A stretch of DNA of 64,000 nucleotides, taken from positions 155,708 through 219,707 of the forward strand of contig JARGOL010000003.1 in assembly GCA_029212745.1 (NCBI GenBank). The letters run 5' to 3'. A program made the position numbers and the translations under genes. The notes under the pieces were generated by a model that saw only the letters and a program-made list of their open reading frames with translations, was not told the DNA's origin and searched no databases. Below are positions 25,021-34,368 of the stretch, piece by piece. Source of the stretch: Alcanivoracaceae bacterium (GTDB lineage Bacteria; Pseudomonadota; Gammaproteobacteria; Pseudomonadales; Alcanivoracaceae). Each line of letters begins with the position of its first letter. Position 1 is the stretch's first letter.

Positions 25021-25124
25021 GCGAAGCCGAGGGGAGCGTTGGCAGCACAACGTGCTGCTCATGGGTCAATCCAGTGACCAACGTTCGAACAATGTGAAAA
25101 GTTTTGCGCCCGTAGCTCAGCTGG
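25021..25124 (+). repeat. Second copy of the direct repeat leading into the intact tRNA-Arg
   Basis: This is the second copy of the unit at 24840-24943. Here the sequence continues into the intact tRNA. Since the repeat covers about 85 bases upstream of the tRNA, it probably carries the tRNA's promoter, though I could not pick hexamers with confidence. Confidence 0.8.
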
Positions 25125-25182
25125 ATAGAGCGTTGCCCTCCGGAGGCAAAGGTCAGAGGTTCGAATCCTCTCGGGCGTGCCA
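25106..25182 (+). tRNA. tRNA-Arg (anticodon CCG)
   Basis: The 77-base sequence folds as a full cloverleaf: acceptor GCGCCCG with CGGGCGT (one G-U pair), D arm with AGCTCAGCTGGATAGAGC, anticodon stem TTGCC/GGCAA around loop CTCCGGA giving anticodon CCG, variable loop AGGTC, T arm AGAGG-TTCGAAT-CCTCT, discriminator G and encoded CCA. It reads CGG arginine codons. Confidence 0.95.
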
Positions 25183-25220
25183 AATAAAAAGGGCCCCTCA
25201 AAGAGGGGCCCTTTTTATTT
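25182..25220 (+). terminator. Perfect 18-base-stem bidirectional terminator after tRNA-Arg
   Basis: Positions 25182-25199 pair perfectly with 25203-25220 around an AAA loop. The stem core is G+C-rich, the outer part is A on one side and U on the other, so each strand has a T-rich tail. It follows the CCA directly and would end the tRNA transcript and any transcript entering from the right. Confidence 0.92.
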
Positions 25221-25400
25221 GGTAGGCCTGAGCGCTTGATAAGAACCTCCGTTCGACCATTTGCACCGCAAATGGTGACGAGCGGCAACGCCGCGAAGCC
25301 CGAAGGGCCACAACGGCAACAAGCCGTTGGGGTCCATCCTCACGGACGATACCCCACCCCGAAGGGGCCCTTCTTATCCGGCAGGCGTGAGCGCTTACGG
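25203..25400. repeat. Hairpin-rich region with imperfect direct repeats downstream of tRNA-Arg
   Basis: The terminator's right arm and the following 20 bases (25203-25238, through GGTAGGCCTGAGCGCTT) recur imperfectly at 25361-25396 (GGCAGGCGTGAGCGCTT), offset 159. Between them is a string of short palindromes: a nine-base stem with ACC loop near 25257-25277, then GCGGC-AAC-GCCGC, GCCC-GAA-GGGC, a seven-base stem with AACAA loop near 25312-25330, and CCCC-GAA-GGGG. No protein gene is supported. The last copy reaches the stop codon of the diguanylate cyclase. Confidence 0.65.
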
Positions 25401-27149
25401 CAGGGATGTGCCATCTACTGGCAGGCCGTTCTGTTCGGCAGCAGGCCCAATCACACAGACCCGGTCACGCCCCTGGCGCTTGGCCTCATACAGCATCCTG
25501 TCGGCCTTGTTGACCAGCTGTTCCAGCGTCTGCTCATCATCCAGCCCGGCAATGCCAAAGCTGGCGGAGACCGGCAAGGCACCCTGGCCCGCCAACTGGA
25601 TACGGTCCTGCAGGTACTCACGCAGACGCGTTACCAGCACCTGTGCACGCACGACATCGGTGTCCGGCAACAGGAACAGGAACTCCTCACCGCCCCAGCG
25701 TGCGGTCAAATCACCCGCGCGGCACTGCTCTTCCATCAGCCGGGCCGTATCGCGCAGCACCTGGTCGCCGGCGGCATGGCCATGGCGGTCGTTGATGAGC
25801 TTGAAGTGATCCAGGTCAAACAGCACCAGCGACAGAGGCTGGCCATTGCGCCGTGCCATGGCCAGCAGGGCCTCCCCCCGGCTGGCAAGGGCACGGCGAT
25901 TGCACAGGCCGGTAAGGGGATCGATGCTGGCACGATGTTCCGCCTGGCGCCGGGCCATTTCATGACGCCGCACCAGGTAGGCAACAGCCAGGGCCAGCAG
26001 CGTCGCCTCCACCAACAGCCCAAATTCCACCGCCCGATAGGCCAGGCGGCTGTAAGGCACCCACCCCCAGACAGTCAGGGTGGTTATCAATGTGCCCGCC
26101 ATGCCGAAACAGGCCGCCGCGAGGAAATAGCGGCCCGCGGGATATCGCCGCGCCACCGCTGCCCAGCCGAGCTCCACCATCACCAGGGAAAAAAGCAGCG
26201 CCATGGTGAACGCCACGTATGCCGCTTCCCGGTGCAATCCCATGGCGATGGTCGCCACCAGCGCCGCCATAAACGCCGCACAGCCAAGACCAATCGCCTT
26301 TGCCATGCGTGGCGAATAATCACGCAGGGCGAGAAAACCACTGGCAAATCGCAGCCCGGCACAGGCAAACAGGGCCATGAACACGAAGATGATATAGCGC
26401 TGCACATCCACCGCGCCCGGCCACAGCCAGGCATAACCGTGACCGGTGTAGGCCAGGTTCATGGCAATGAAGGACGCCAGATAGACGGAGTAATTAAGGT
26501 GACTGCGCTGACGCAAGCCGATGAACAGCATCAGGTTGTAAGCGAGCAACGCAAGCAGGAAACCATACACAAAGCCGTAGGCATAATGCCCGGCCTGCAG
26601 GGTGCTGTCCCAGGCGGAGGGTCCCATCAACGTCATCGGCAGGACCAGCGGATCATCCGTCTCCACGCGCAGGAGCAACTCGCTGATCCCGGGCTGCCAG
26701 TCGTGTTCAAACAGGTAGCCCAGGGCCGGCACAGCCGCCTGCAACCGGGCGGACGAGTCACCGGCACGCACCTGCGTAATCGCGCCATCGGGATCCACGA
26801 ACCAGGCGTCGACCAGATCCAGCCATGGGGCGCCAGCCAGCAACAGGCGCCTGGCGTCACCGTCGCCGGGGTTTTCCACCAGCACCCGGACCCACACCGG
26901 CTTGTTTCCAATACCGAAAGAAAGGGCGTCGTGACTGGCCGCCACAGCCTGGCCATTGGCAAACCGCTGCCGGGCCTGCTCCAGCGTCAGCGGGGCATCC
27001 TGCTCCAGCAGATAAAGGGCCCGGGCACCCAGATGTTGCTGTCCATCGTCCGTCACCCAGACGCCGGCGGCTGACGCCGCCACGGGCCAGACAACCAGAC
27101 TGACAAGCACCATGGTGAACAAGCGGAAAGCGGATTTCACAGTGGCCAT
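25395..27149 (-). CDS. 7TMR-DISM diguanylate cyclase (GGDEF)
   Basis: The 584-residue protein makes c-di-GMP. A signal peptide (to about residue 30, ASAAG) precedes a periplasmic beta-rich 7TMR-DISM extracellular domain (about 30-185), then seven membrane helices (about 190-390) and a GGDEF domain (about 420-575). The active site is RWGGEEFLFLLP, and an inhibitory I-site RAGD lies five residues before it, so the enzyme should be active and product-inhibited. SIDPLTGLCNRRAL marks the start of the catalytic domain. The start at ATG 27149 has CGGGG upstream. It is divergent from recC across 152 bases. Confidence 0.92.
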   Translation of the reverse strand: MATVKSAFRLFTMVLVSLVVWPVAASAAGVWVTDDGQQHLGARALYLLEQDAPLTLEQARQRFANGQAVAASHDALSFGIGNKPVWVRVLVENPGDGDARRLLLAGAPWLDLVDAWFVDPDGAITQVRAGDSSARLQAAVPALGYLFEHDWQPGISELLLRVETDDPLVLPMTLMGPSAWDSTLQAGHYAYGFVYGFLLALLAYNLMLFIGLRQRSHLNYSVYLASFIAMNLAYTGHGYAWLWPGAVDVQRYIIFVFMALFACAGLRFASGFLALRDYSPRMAKAIGLGCAAFMAALVATIAMGLHREAAYVAFTMALLFSLVMVELGWAAVARRYPAGRYFLAAACFGMAGTLITTLTVWGWVPYSRLAYRAVEFGLLVEATLLALAVAYLVRRHEMARRQAEHRASIDPLTGLCNRRALASRGEALLAMARRNGQPLSLVLFDLDHFKLINDRHGHAAGDQVLRDTARLMEEQCRAGDLTARWGGEEFLFLLPDTDVVRAQVLVTRLREYLQDRIQLAGQGALPVSASFGIAGLDDEQTLEQLVNKADRMLYEAKRQGRDRVCVIGPAAEQNGLPVDGTSLP

Positions 27150-27301
27150 TCCCCGGATGTATTGCGGCAAGCATACCGCGTAAACCACTGCCACAGTATC
27201 CACCGCCCTGAATATGGCCAGTCACTGCCAGCTGGGCTACAGTGACCAGCGCATGGGCCGGCCACGGCAACCGTGCTGTCAGAAACCGCCCGGGACCATT
27301 C

Positions 27302-30300
27302 ATGGAAAACGGCTTCGCCATCATTCATGCCAACCGTCTGGAAGACCTCACTGCCCTGACCGTTGACTGGATCAAGGGCCAGCCCCTTCCCCCGCTGGTG
27401 GATGATGTCTTCCTGGTGGAGTCGAACGGCATCGCCCAGTGGCTGAGACTGGCGCTGGCAGATGATGCAGCCTGCGGTATCGCCGCCGCCCAGCAGTTCC
27501 AGATGCCGTCCCGGTTTCTCTGGCAGGCCTATCGTTCGGTGCTGGGCGAGGAACAGGTGCCGCACACATCACCGTTCGACAAGTCCCGGCTTGTCTGGCG
27601 ACTGATGCGACTGCTGCCCACGCTGTCCACTGACGAGGCCTACCTGCCGCTGGCACGCTTCCTCGCCGACGACACCGACCTGCGCAAGCATTACCAGTTG
27701 AGCGAACGGCTGGCAGATCTGTACGACCAGTATCAGGTGTACCGCGCCGACTGGCTGACGCACTGGGAGCAAGGCCACGACAGCCTGCCGCAGGCAAACG
27801 CCGACAGCGTGCCACTCAACGGCCAGCGCTGGCAGGCCCGACTGTGGCGCCTGCTGCGCGACGACATGCCGGCCGACCAGCGCGACACGTCACGAGCCAG
27901 CATTCATGCGCGCTTCCTGCAGGCACTGGACCACAACCGCATCGCCGGCTCCCTGCCGCCCCGCATCATTGTGTTTGGCATCAGCGCCCTGCCGCAGCAG
28001 ACGCTCGAGGCCTTGCATGCGCTCTCCGGCCACTGCCAGATCCTGCTGCTGGCGCAGAATCCGTCCGAACATTACTGGGGCGACATTGTCGAGGACCGGG
28101 AGCTGTTGCGCCGCCAGCAGCAGCGCCATGCCAGCAAACCGGGTCTGGCTGGCCTGTCCGGGGATGAACTGTCGATGGCGGCCAACCCGCTGCTGGCCAG
28201 CTGGGGCAAACAGGGGCGCGACTACATCAACCTGCTTTACAGTTATGACGTGCCGGAACGCTACCAGGACTGGTTCCAGAGCATTGATGTGTTCACGCCA
28301 CCCCGCCCGCAGGACGACACCGGTGCGCCCCTTCTTCGGCAGCTGCAGCAGGATATTTTCTCACTGACCAATGCGGCCGTGGACGAACGGCGCGTGCGCG
28401 AGGACGGCGATGATTCGCTGTCTTTCCACGTTGCCCACAGCCGGCAACGGGAGGTGGAGGTCCTGCACGACCAGCTCCTCGACCTGTTTGAAAAGGACAG
28501 CGCCTTGAAGGCCCGGGACATCATTGTCATGGTGCCGGACATCCAGTCCTACGCCCCGCATGTGGAAGCCGTTTTTGGTGGTATTGCGCATGACGACCCG
28601 CGCCACATCCCCTACACCCTGTCGGACCGCAGCCAGAAACATACCCTGCCCCTGGCCGGCGCGTTGGCACAGCTTCTCAACGCACCGACACTGCGTTTTA
28701 CCGTGAGCGACATCCTTGACCTGCTGGATGTGGCTGCCATCCGCCAGCGTTTTGGTATTGCCGCCAGTGATCTGCCACTGGTACGCCAATGGGCAGCGGA
28801 CGCCGGTATTCGCTGGGGGTTCGACGCCGGGCACCGTGCGTCACTGCAATTGCCCGAACACCTGGCCCATAACAGCTGGCTGTTCGGGCTCGAGCGCATG
28901 CTGCTCGGCTATGCCACCGGCGATGCGCCGGCCTGGCAGGCGATCGAACCCTTCGACGAAGTGGCCGGCCTGTCGGCGCGGCTGGCCGGACAACTGGTGG
29001 CATTCATCCAGGTGCTGCAACGACACTGGCAGCAACTGTCACAGGAAGGCACACCGGCCCAGTGGCGCGAGCGCCTGACACAACTGCTTGATGACATAGC
29101 GCTGGTGGAAGATGAAACAGATGCACAGCTGCAGGCCAGCGTCATCGACGCCCTGGAACAGTGGCAGCTGGCCTGTGATGAGGCCGCATTCAGCCAGGCC
29201 GTGCCGGTATCCATTGCACGCGCGGTGCTGCTGCGCACCCTGGACCAGGGCAGCCTGTCACAGCGCTTCCTCGCCGGGCGCGTCAATTTCTGCACGCTGA
29301 TGCCCATGCGCAGCATCCCGTTCCGGGTGGTCTGCCTGCTCGGCATGAATGATGGTGATTACCCGCGCAGCCAGTTGCCCATGGATTTTGACCTGATGGC
29401 CATGCGCGGACAGTACCGCCCGGGCGACCGTTCGCGCCGCGAAGATGACCGTTACCTGTTTCTGGAAGCATTGCTGTCGGCGCGGCAAAAGCTGTATATC
29501 AGCTGGGTGGGGCGCAACATCCGTGACAATAGCCCGTCACCGGCATCTGTGCTGGTGGGGCAGCTGCGTGACTACCTGGCCCAGGGCTGGACGCTGGCAG
29601 ACGCTTCATCGGGTGACATTCTTGATGCCCTGACCATCGAACATCCCCTGCAACCGTTCAGCCGTGACTATTTTCGCAGCGACGCTGCCACAGGCCGGCT
29701 TTTCACCTACGCCCACGAATGGCGTGAGGCGCTGGAGCCGCGAGACAGTGCCGGCCCGGACAGCCTGGCGCTGCCACTGACAGAAAACATCCAGGCCACC
29801 CCGGGCGAAGTGGCGCGTTTCCTGCGTGACCCGGTGGCGCTGTTCTTCAATGAGCGCCTCAAGGTGCGCGCACTGAACACCGACAGCGGTGCCATGGATG
29901 ATGAGCCGTTCGCCCTGGATGCGCTGACAAGTGCCCGTATCAACGGTGACCTGCTTGATGCCGGCCTGCGTGCCATCGACAACGGCGATGATGTCGCGGT
30001 CGCCATCAACCGGGAGGCAGCGCGCCTGTGTGCCACCGGCCAGCTGCCGCCACCGCCGTGGGACAGCCTGCATGCCGAAGCCCTGACAGACGAAGTGGGC
30101 GCCCTGGCCATGACCTGGCAGCAGGCCCTGCAACACTGGCCTGACACTGCCGAGCCCATCGAACTGCGCCTTGACGACCTGGCCGGACCACCACCTTTTG
30201 CCATTGAAGGCTGGCTGAAGGGCCTGCGCAGCGGACCGGAAGGGCTGTGCCAGTTGCTGCCGTTTACCGGCGACATCGACAAGAAACCCTGGCGGCTGGT

Positions 30301-30736
30301 CAACGCCTGGGTCGATCACCTCTGTGGTTGCGCCACCGGCCTGAAGCTTCACAGCTGGCTGCTCAATGCGGAAAAATCGATCCAGTTTCCAGCGCTTGAT
30401 GCCGCGCAGGCCCGGCTCTTGCTCGAACACATGGCGCAGGCGTGGCTGCAGGCATTGCAGATGCCGCTGCCACTGGCGGTGCGCACAGGCTTCGAATGCA
30501 TGAGCGGTAATGCGCCCAACATGAAGAAGGCACAAAGCGCCTATGAAGGCGGCTTCAACCACACCGGTGAACGGGATTACACCAGCAACCTGCTACTGCG
30601 GCGCAGCTTTCCTGATTTCGACACACTGGTCCAGGCGCACACCGGCGACGAGCCGCTGATGGTGCATTGGGCCGAACGGCTGTATGCGCCATTGCTGGCC
30701 CAGCGCAGCACGCTCGACATCGGGGGCCGCCAATGA
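27302..30736 (+). CDS. recC: Exodeoxyribonuclease V subunit gamma (RecC)
   Basis: The 1144-residue protein is the Chi-recognition subunit of RecBCD. The opening AIIHANRLEDLTALTVDWIK, the central FRVVCLLGMNDGDYPRS and REDDRYLFLEALLSARQKLYISW blocks, and the following RecB and RecD genes make the identity clear. It is a dead helicase, so lack of a normal Walker A is expected. The start at ATG 27302 is preceded by GGGA. Its stop overlaps the recB start by four bases. There is no ptrA between recC and recB, unlike enterics. Confidence 0.93.
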   Translation: MENGFAIIHANRLEDLTALTVDWIKGQPLPPLVDDVFLVESNGIAQWLRLALADDAACGIAAAQQFQMPSRFLWQAYRSVLGEEQVPHTSPFDKSRLVWRLMRLLPTLSTDEAYLPLARFLADDTDLRKHYQLSERLADLYDQYQVYRADWLTHWEQGHDSLPQANADSVPLNGQRWQARLWRLLRDDMPADQRDTSRASIHARFLQALDHNRIAGSLPPRIIVFGISALPQQTLEALHALSGHCQILLLAQNPSEHYWGDIVEDRELLRRQQQRHASKPGLAGLSGDELSMAANPLLASWGKQGRDYINLLYSYDVPERYQDWFQSIDVFTPPRPQDDTGAPLLRQLQQDIFSLTNAAVDERRVREDGDDSLSFHVAHSRQREVEVLHDQLLDLFEKDSALKARDIIVMVPDIQSYAPHVEAVFGGIAHDDPRHIPYTLSDRSQKHTLPLAGALAQLLNAPTLRFTVSDILDLLDVAAIRQRFGIAASDLPLVRQWAADAGIRWGFDAGHRASLQLPEHLAHNSWLFGLERMLLGYATGDAPAWQAIEPFDEVAGLSARLAGQLVAFIQVLQRHWQQLSQEGTPAQWRERLTQLLDDIALVEDETDAQLQASVIDALEQWQLACDEAAFSQAVPVSIARAVLLRTLDQGSLSQRFLAGRVNFCTLMPMRSIPFRVVCLLGMNDGDYPRSQLPMDFDLMAMRGQYRPGDRSRREDDRYLFLEALLSARQKLYISWVGRNIRDNSPSPASVLVGQLRDYLAQGWTLADASSGDILDALTIEHPLQPFSRDYFRSDAATGRLFTYAHEWREALEPRDSAGPDSLALPLTENIQATPGEVARFLRDPVALFFNERLKVRALNTDSGAMDDEPFALDALTSARINGDLLDAGLRAIDNGDDVAVAINREAARLCATGQLPPPPWDSLHAEALTDEVGALAMTWQQALQHWPDTAEPIELRLDDLAGPPPFAIEGWLKGLRSGPEGLCQLLPFTGDIDKKPWRLVNAWVDHLCGCATGLKLHSWLLNAEKSIQFPALDAAQARLLLEHMAQAWLQALQMPLPLAVRTGFECMSGNAPNMKKAQSAYEGGFNHTGERDYTSNLLLRRSFPDFDTLVQAHTGDEPLMVHWAERLYAPLLAQRSTLDIGGRQ

Positions 30737-33700
30737 GCAGTGCCCTGAACCCGCTGACGTTTCCACTGCAGGGCAGCCACCTGATCGAGGCCAGCGCCGG
30801 CACGGGCAAGACATTTACCCTGGCGGCCCTGTACCTGCGACTGGTGATGGGGCATGGCGGCGACAACGGGTTCCGCGGGCCGCTGCTGCCGCCCGACATC
30901 CTGGTGGTGACATTCACCGAAGCGGCCACGCGCGAGTTACGCGACCGTATTCGGCAACGACTGGCCCAGGCGGCACAACTCTTCGCCGGCCTGGAGACCG
31001 AGGCCGATGCGTTCCTGCTGGCATTGAAAGACGACGTGCCACCGGCGCAGTGGCCGGAGCAGGCGGCACGCCTGCGCGCCGCCGCCCAATGGATGGATGA
31101 CGCGGCCATCTACACCATCCACGGCTTCTGCCAGCGCATGCTGCGCCAGCATGCCTTTGATTCCGGCAGCCTTTTCACTCTGGAGCTGGCACCGGACGAG
31201 GAAAAGCTGCTGGTGACGGCAACGGACGATTACTGGCGTACCTTCTGCCTGTCCCTGGATGCGACACAGGCGGGATGGCTGGCGCAGGTCTTTGCATCAC
31301 CGGAGGCCTTGCTCAAGGCCGTCCGCCCACTGCTTTCCAGTTGCGGCCACCTTGCCGCAACGCCTGCGTCCTTTCCCGACCTGCTGGACACCTGGGTGGA
31401 GGAGCGCGCACAGGCTTCCCTCGCGCTCAAGCAACGCTGGCAGCAATGGGCCAGCGAATTGCTGCCACTGTTCGAGGCTGCCTGGGACGACGCGCGACTG
31501 CCCAGGGGGAAACCCTCGAAAAGCGCCTCCATTAGCGGCTGGCTGAAAGGCATTGTCGCCTGGTGCGATGACGCCAACGACATGTCCAGGCCAAAAGCCA
31601 TCACCGACACGTCCCTGAGATGCTTCACCCGTGCCGCCCTTGGCAAGGTCGGCACCGACATCGATGCGATCCTGGCGCACCCCGCCATCGACCGGTTCGA
31701 TGAACTGAAAAACCCCGGCAAGGCGCTGCCCGACCTGGGCCCGCGCCTGTTGCCCCACGCCTGCCACTGGATCGCCGCGAGACTGGCCAGCAGCAAACAC
31801 CAGCAGGCCCTGATCGGCTACGACGACATGCTTCAGCACCTGCATGACGCCCTGCATGGCAGTCAGGCCGAGGCGCTTGCCGGGCAGGTGCGCCAGCAAT
31901 ACCCGTTCGCACTGATCGACGAGTTCCAGGACACCGACCCGGTCCAGTACCAGATATTCGAGCGTATCTATGCCGGCACCACGGACACCGGCTGGCTGAT
32001 GATCGGTGACCCGAAGCAGGCCATCTACAGTTTCCGCGGCGCCGATATCCACACCTATCTTGCCGCGCGCCGCGATACCCGGGGTCACCATCACACCCTG
32101 ACCACCAACTACCGCTCGGCGGCGCCACTGGTGGCGGCCATCAACCACGTGTTCAGCAACGCCGAAAGCAAGCCGCAAGGCGCGTTTCGCCTGGGGAGTG
32201 ACGTGCCGTTTCATGCGGTGGCCGCGAACGGCCGGGCAGAAACCTTCGTCATCGAGGACGCGGCTGTCTCACCGCTGACGTTCTGGCACCTGAAAAAACC
32301 CGCCGACGACAAGGACACGACGTTTTCCAAGAGCGCCTACATCAGCACCATGGCAACGGCCTGCGCGGCGCAGATCGCTGCGCTGCTTGAGCAGTCACAG
32401 CACGGAGATACCGGCTTTCGCCGCGACGGCACCGTGACCCCGGTGCGGCCCGCTGACATTGCCATCCTGGTACGTGACCGCACGGAGGCGGACAGCATCC
32501 GCTCCGCCCTGCGCAAGCTGGACCTGGCGTCTGTCTATCTGTCCGATCGCGACAACGTGTTCGCGTCTGCCGAAGCACAAGACCTGCTGGCATGGCTGGC
32601 CGCCTGTGCCGAGCCGGCCAGCGAGGCCCGGGTACGACTGGCGCTGGCTACCGCCACACTGGGGCAGGACTGGGACACCCTGCACGCCCTGGTCAGCGAT
32701 GAAGGCTTCTGGGAAGACACGGCAGAACGGTTCGCCGGCTACCAGCGCCAATGGCAGCTCCGCGGCGTGCTTGCCATGCTGCGCCAGATCCTGCGCGACT
32801 TCGATGTGCCGGCGCGGCTGCTGGCACGCAGCGATGGCGAACGCATCCTGACCAATGTGCTGCATATGGGCGAGCTGCTGCAGCACGCTGCCGGCCAACT
32901 GGACGGTGAACAGGCGCTGGTGCGCTGGCTGGTGGAAATGATCGAGACCAGTGACAGCAACAACACCGCTGACGAAAACATCCTGCGCCTGGAAAGTGAC
33001 GCCGGCCTGATCAAGGTGATCACCATGCACAAGTCCAAGGGGCTGGAATACCCGCTGGTATTCATTCCCTTCGCCTGCGCGTTCAAGCCGGTGGACCCGG
33101 ACCGACCGCCACTGCGCTACCACGATGACAGTGGCCAGCTGGTGGTAACGCTGGCGCCCGATGAGGCGGAAACGCAACGGGCCGACAGCGAACGCCTGGC
33201 TGAAGACCTGCGCCTCATGTACGTGGCCATGACCCGCGCCCGGCACGCCTGCTGGCTCGGCATTGCCGCCACCCGCCTCGGCAATCGCCAGGGCGTGTGC
33301 GAGCTGCATCGCAGTGCCATCGGCGACCTGCTGGGCGCCACCAGCGCCACCGGCGCGGGCGACGTGGCGGGTCTGCTGGCACAACTGGCGCATCCGGGCA
33401 TCAGCATCTGTGACGCCCCGGACGGCGGCGACGCGCGCCCGGTGCCGGCACCGGCAACGGCGTCACTGGCCGCTGCGCGCACCTTCACCGGGCAGGCCGG
33501 CACGCACTGGTGGATTGCCAGCTACAGCGCCCTGACCCGGGCCGACAGCCGTGACGCCCCGGATGATGTCACCGCGGACATCGTGCGCGAGGAATCATCC
33601 CGCCAGGCCCGCCAGCCACAACCGGCCGGTGACTCCGCGCATGCCTTTCCGCGTGGTCCGCTGCCGGGCACGTTCCTGCATGAATTGCTGGAATGGGGTG

Positions 33701-34368
33701 CCGACAACGGCTTCGCCCGCTGTCACGCCGATGATGAGGACTGGCAAAAGATGCTGGCCACGCGCTGCCACGGCAGGCGCTGGGACCAGTGGCAGGGCAC
33801 GCTGTGCCACTGGCTGCAGTCCGTCACCCACACACCACTGGCCGTGCAGGACACCACGCTGACCCTGTCGGCACTGGACAGACGGTGTTACCAGGCAGAG
33901 ATGGAGTTCTGGCTGCCGTCGCACCATGTGGCGGTGGAGGAACTGGACCGGCTGGTCTGCGAGCACACCCTGGGCGGCGCCCGGCGAGCGCCGCTGCAGG
34001 CCCCGCAACTTAACGGCATGCTCAAGGGCTTCATCGACCTGGTGCTGGAGCACGACGGCCGTTTCTACGTGCTCGATTACAAATCCAACTGGCTGGGCCC
34101 CGATGACCACAGTTATGCGCCGCCGGCGCTGGCACACGCCATCCTCGAGGGCCGCTACGACATGCAGTACTGCCTCTACCTGCTGGCACTGCACCGTCTG
34201 CTGCGCGCCCGCCTGGGCGAGCGCTACGACTATGACACCCATATCGGCGGCAGCCTTTACCTGTTCCTGCGTGGCATCGGTGATGACAGTGGCGGACTGT
34301 TCCATGAGCGGCCGGACAAGGCGCTGATCGAGGCCATGGACCACTTGTTCCGGGAGGGCCACGCCTGA
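30733..34368 (+). CDS. recB: Exodeoxyribonuclease V subunit beta (RecB)
   Basis: The 1211-residue protein combines a 3'-5' superfamily 1 helicase and the only nuclease domain of RecBCD. It has Walker A IEASAGTGKTFTL near 20-32, TFTEAATRELRDRIR, Walker B ALIDEFQDTDPVQ, IGDPKQAIYSFRGAD, ITMHKSKGLEYPLVF and LRLMYVAMTRARHA. The C-terminal nuclease motif is intact: FIDLVLEHDGRFYVLDYKSN near 1105-1120, preceded by GTFLHELLEWG and followed by YDMQYCLYLLALHR. Four-base overlaps with recC and recD show one translationally coupled operon. Confidence 0.95.
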   Translation: MSSALNPLTFPLQGSHLIEASAGTGKTFTLAALYLRLVMGHGGDNGFRGPLLPPDILVVTFTEAATRELRDRIRQRLAQAAQLFAGLETEADAFLLALKDDVPPAQWPEQAARLRAAAQWMDDAAIYTIHGFCQRMLRQHAFDSGSLFTLELAPDEEKLLVTATDDYWRTFCLSLDATQAGWLAQVFASPEALLKAVRPLLSSCGHLAATPASFPDLLDTWVEERAQASLALKQRWQQWASELLPLFEAAWDDARLPRGKPSKSASISGWLKGIVAWCDDANDMSRPKAITDTSLRCFTRAALGKVGTDIDAILAHPAIDRFDELKNPGKALPDLGPRLLPHACHWIAARLASSKHQQALIGYDDMLQHLHDALHGSQAEALAGQVRQQYPFALIDEFQDTDPVQYQIFERIYAGTTDTGWLMIGDPKQAIYSFRGADIHTYLAARRDTRGHHHTLTTNYRSAAPLVAAINHVFSNAESKPQGAFRLGSDVPFHAVAANGRAETFVIEDAAVSPLTFWHLKKPADDKDTTFSKSAYISTMATACAAQIAALLEQSQHGDTGFRRDGTVTPVRPADIAILVRDRTEADSIRSALRKLDLASVYLSDRDNVFASAEAQDLLAWLAACAEPASEARVRLALATATLGQDWDTLHALVSDEGFWEDTAERFAGYQRQWQLRGVLAMLRQILRDFDVPARLLARSDGERILTNVLHMGELLQHAAGQLDGEQALVRWLVEMIETSDSNNTADENILRLESDAGLIKVITMHKSKGLEYPLVFIPFACAFKPVDPDRPPLRYHDDSGQLVVTLAPDEAETQRADSERLAEDLRLMYVAMTRARHACWLGIAATRLGNRQGVCELHRSAIGDLLGATSATGAGDVAGLLAQLAHPGISICDAPDGGDARPVPAPATASLAAARTFTGQAGTHWWIASYSALTRADSRDAPDDVTADIVREESSRQARQPQPAGDSAHAFPRGPLPGTFLHELLEWGADNGFARCHADDEDWQKMLATRCHGRRWDQWQGTLCHWLQSVTHTPLAVQDTTLTLSALDRRCYQAEMEFWLPSHHVAVEELDRLVCEHTLGGARRAPLQAPQLNGMLKGFIDLVLEHDGRFYVLDYKSNWLGPDDHSYAPPALAHAILEGRYDMQYCLYLLALHRLLRARLGERYDYDTHIGGSLYLFLRGIGDDSGGLFHERPDKALIEAMDHLFREGHA

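Noticed and set aside
25236..27074. 612-codon open frame opposite the diguanylate cyclase
   Set aside because: Its composition (Gln, His, Gly, Arg rich) is typical of an antisense shadow; the other strand has signal peptide, membrane helices and GGDEF motif.
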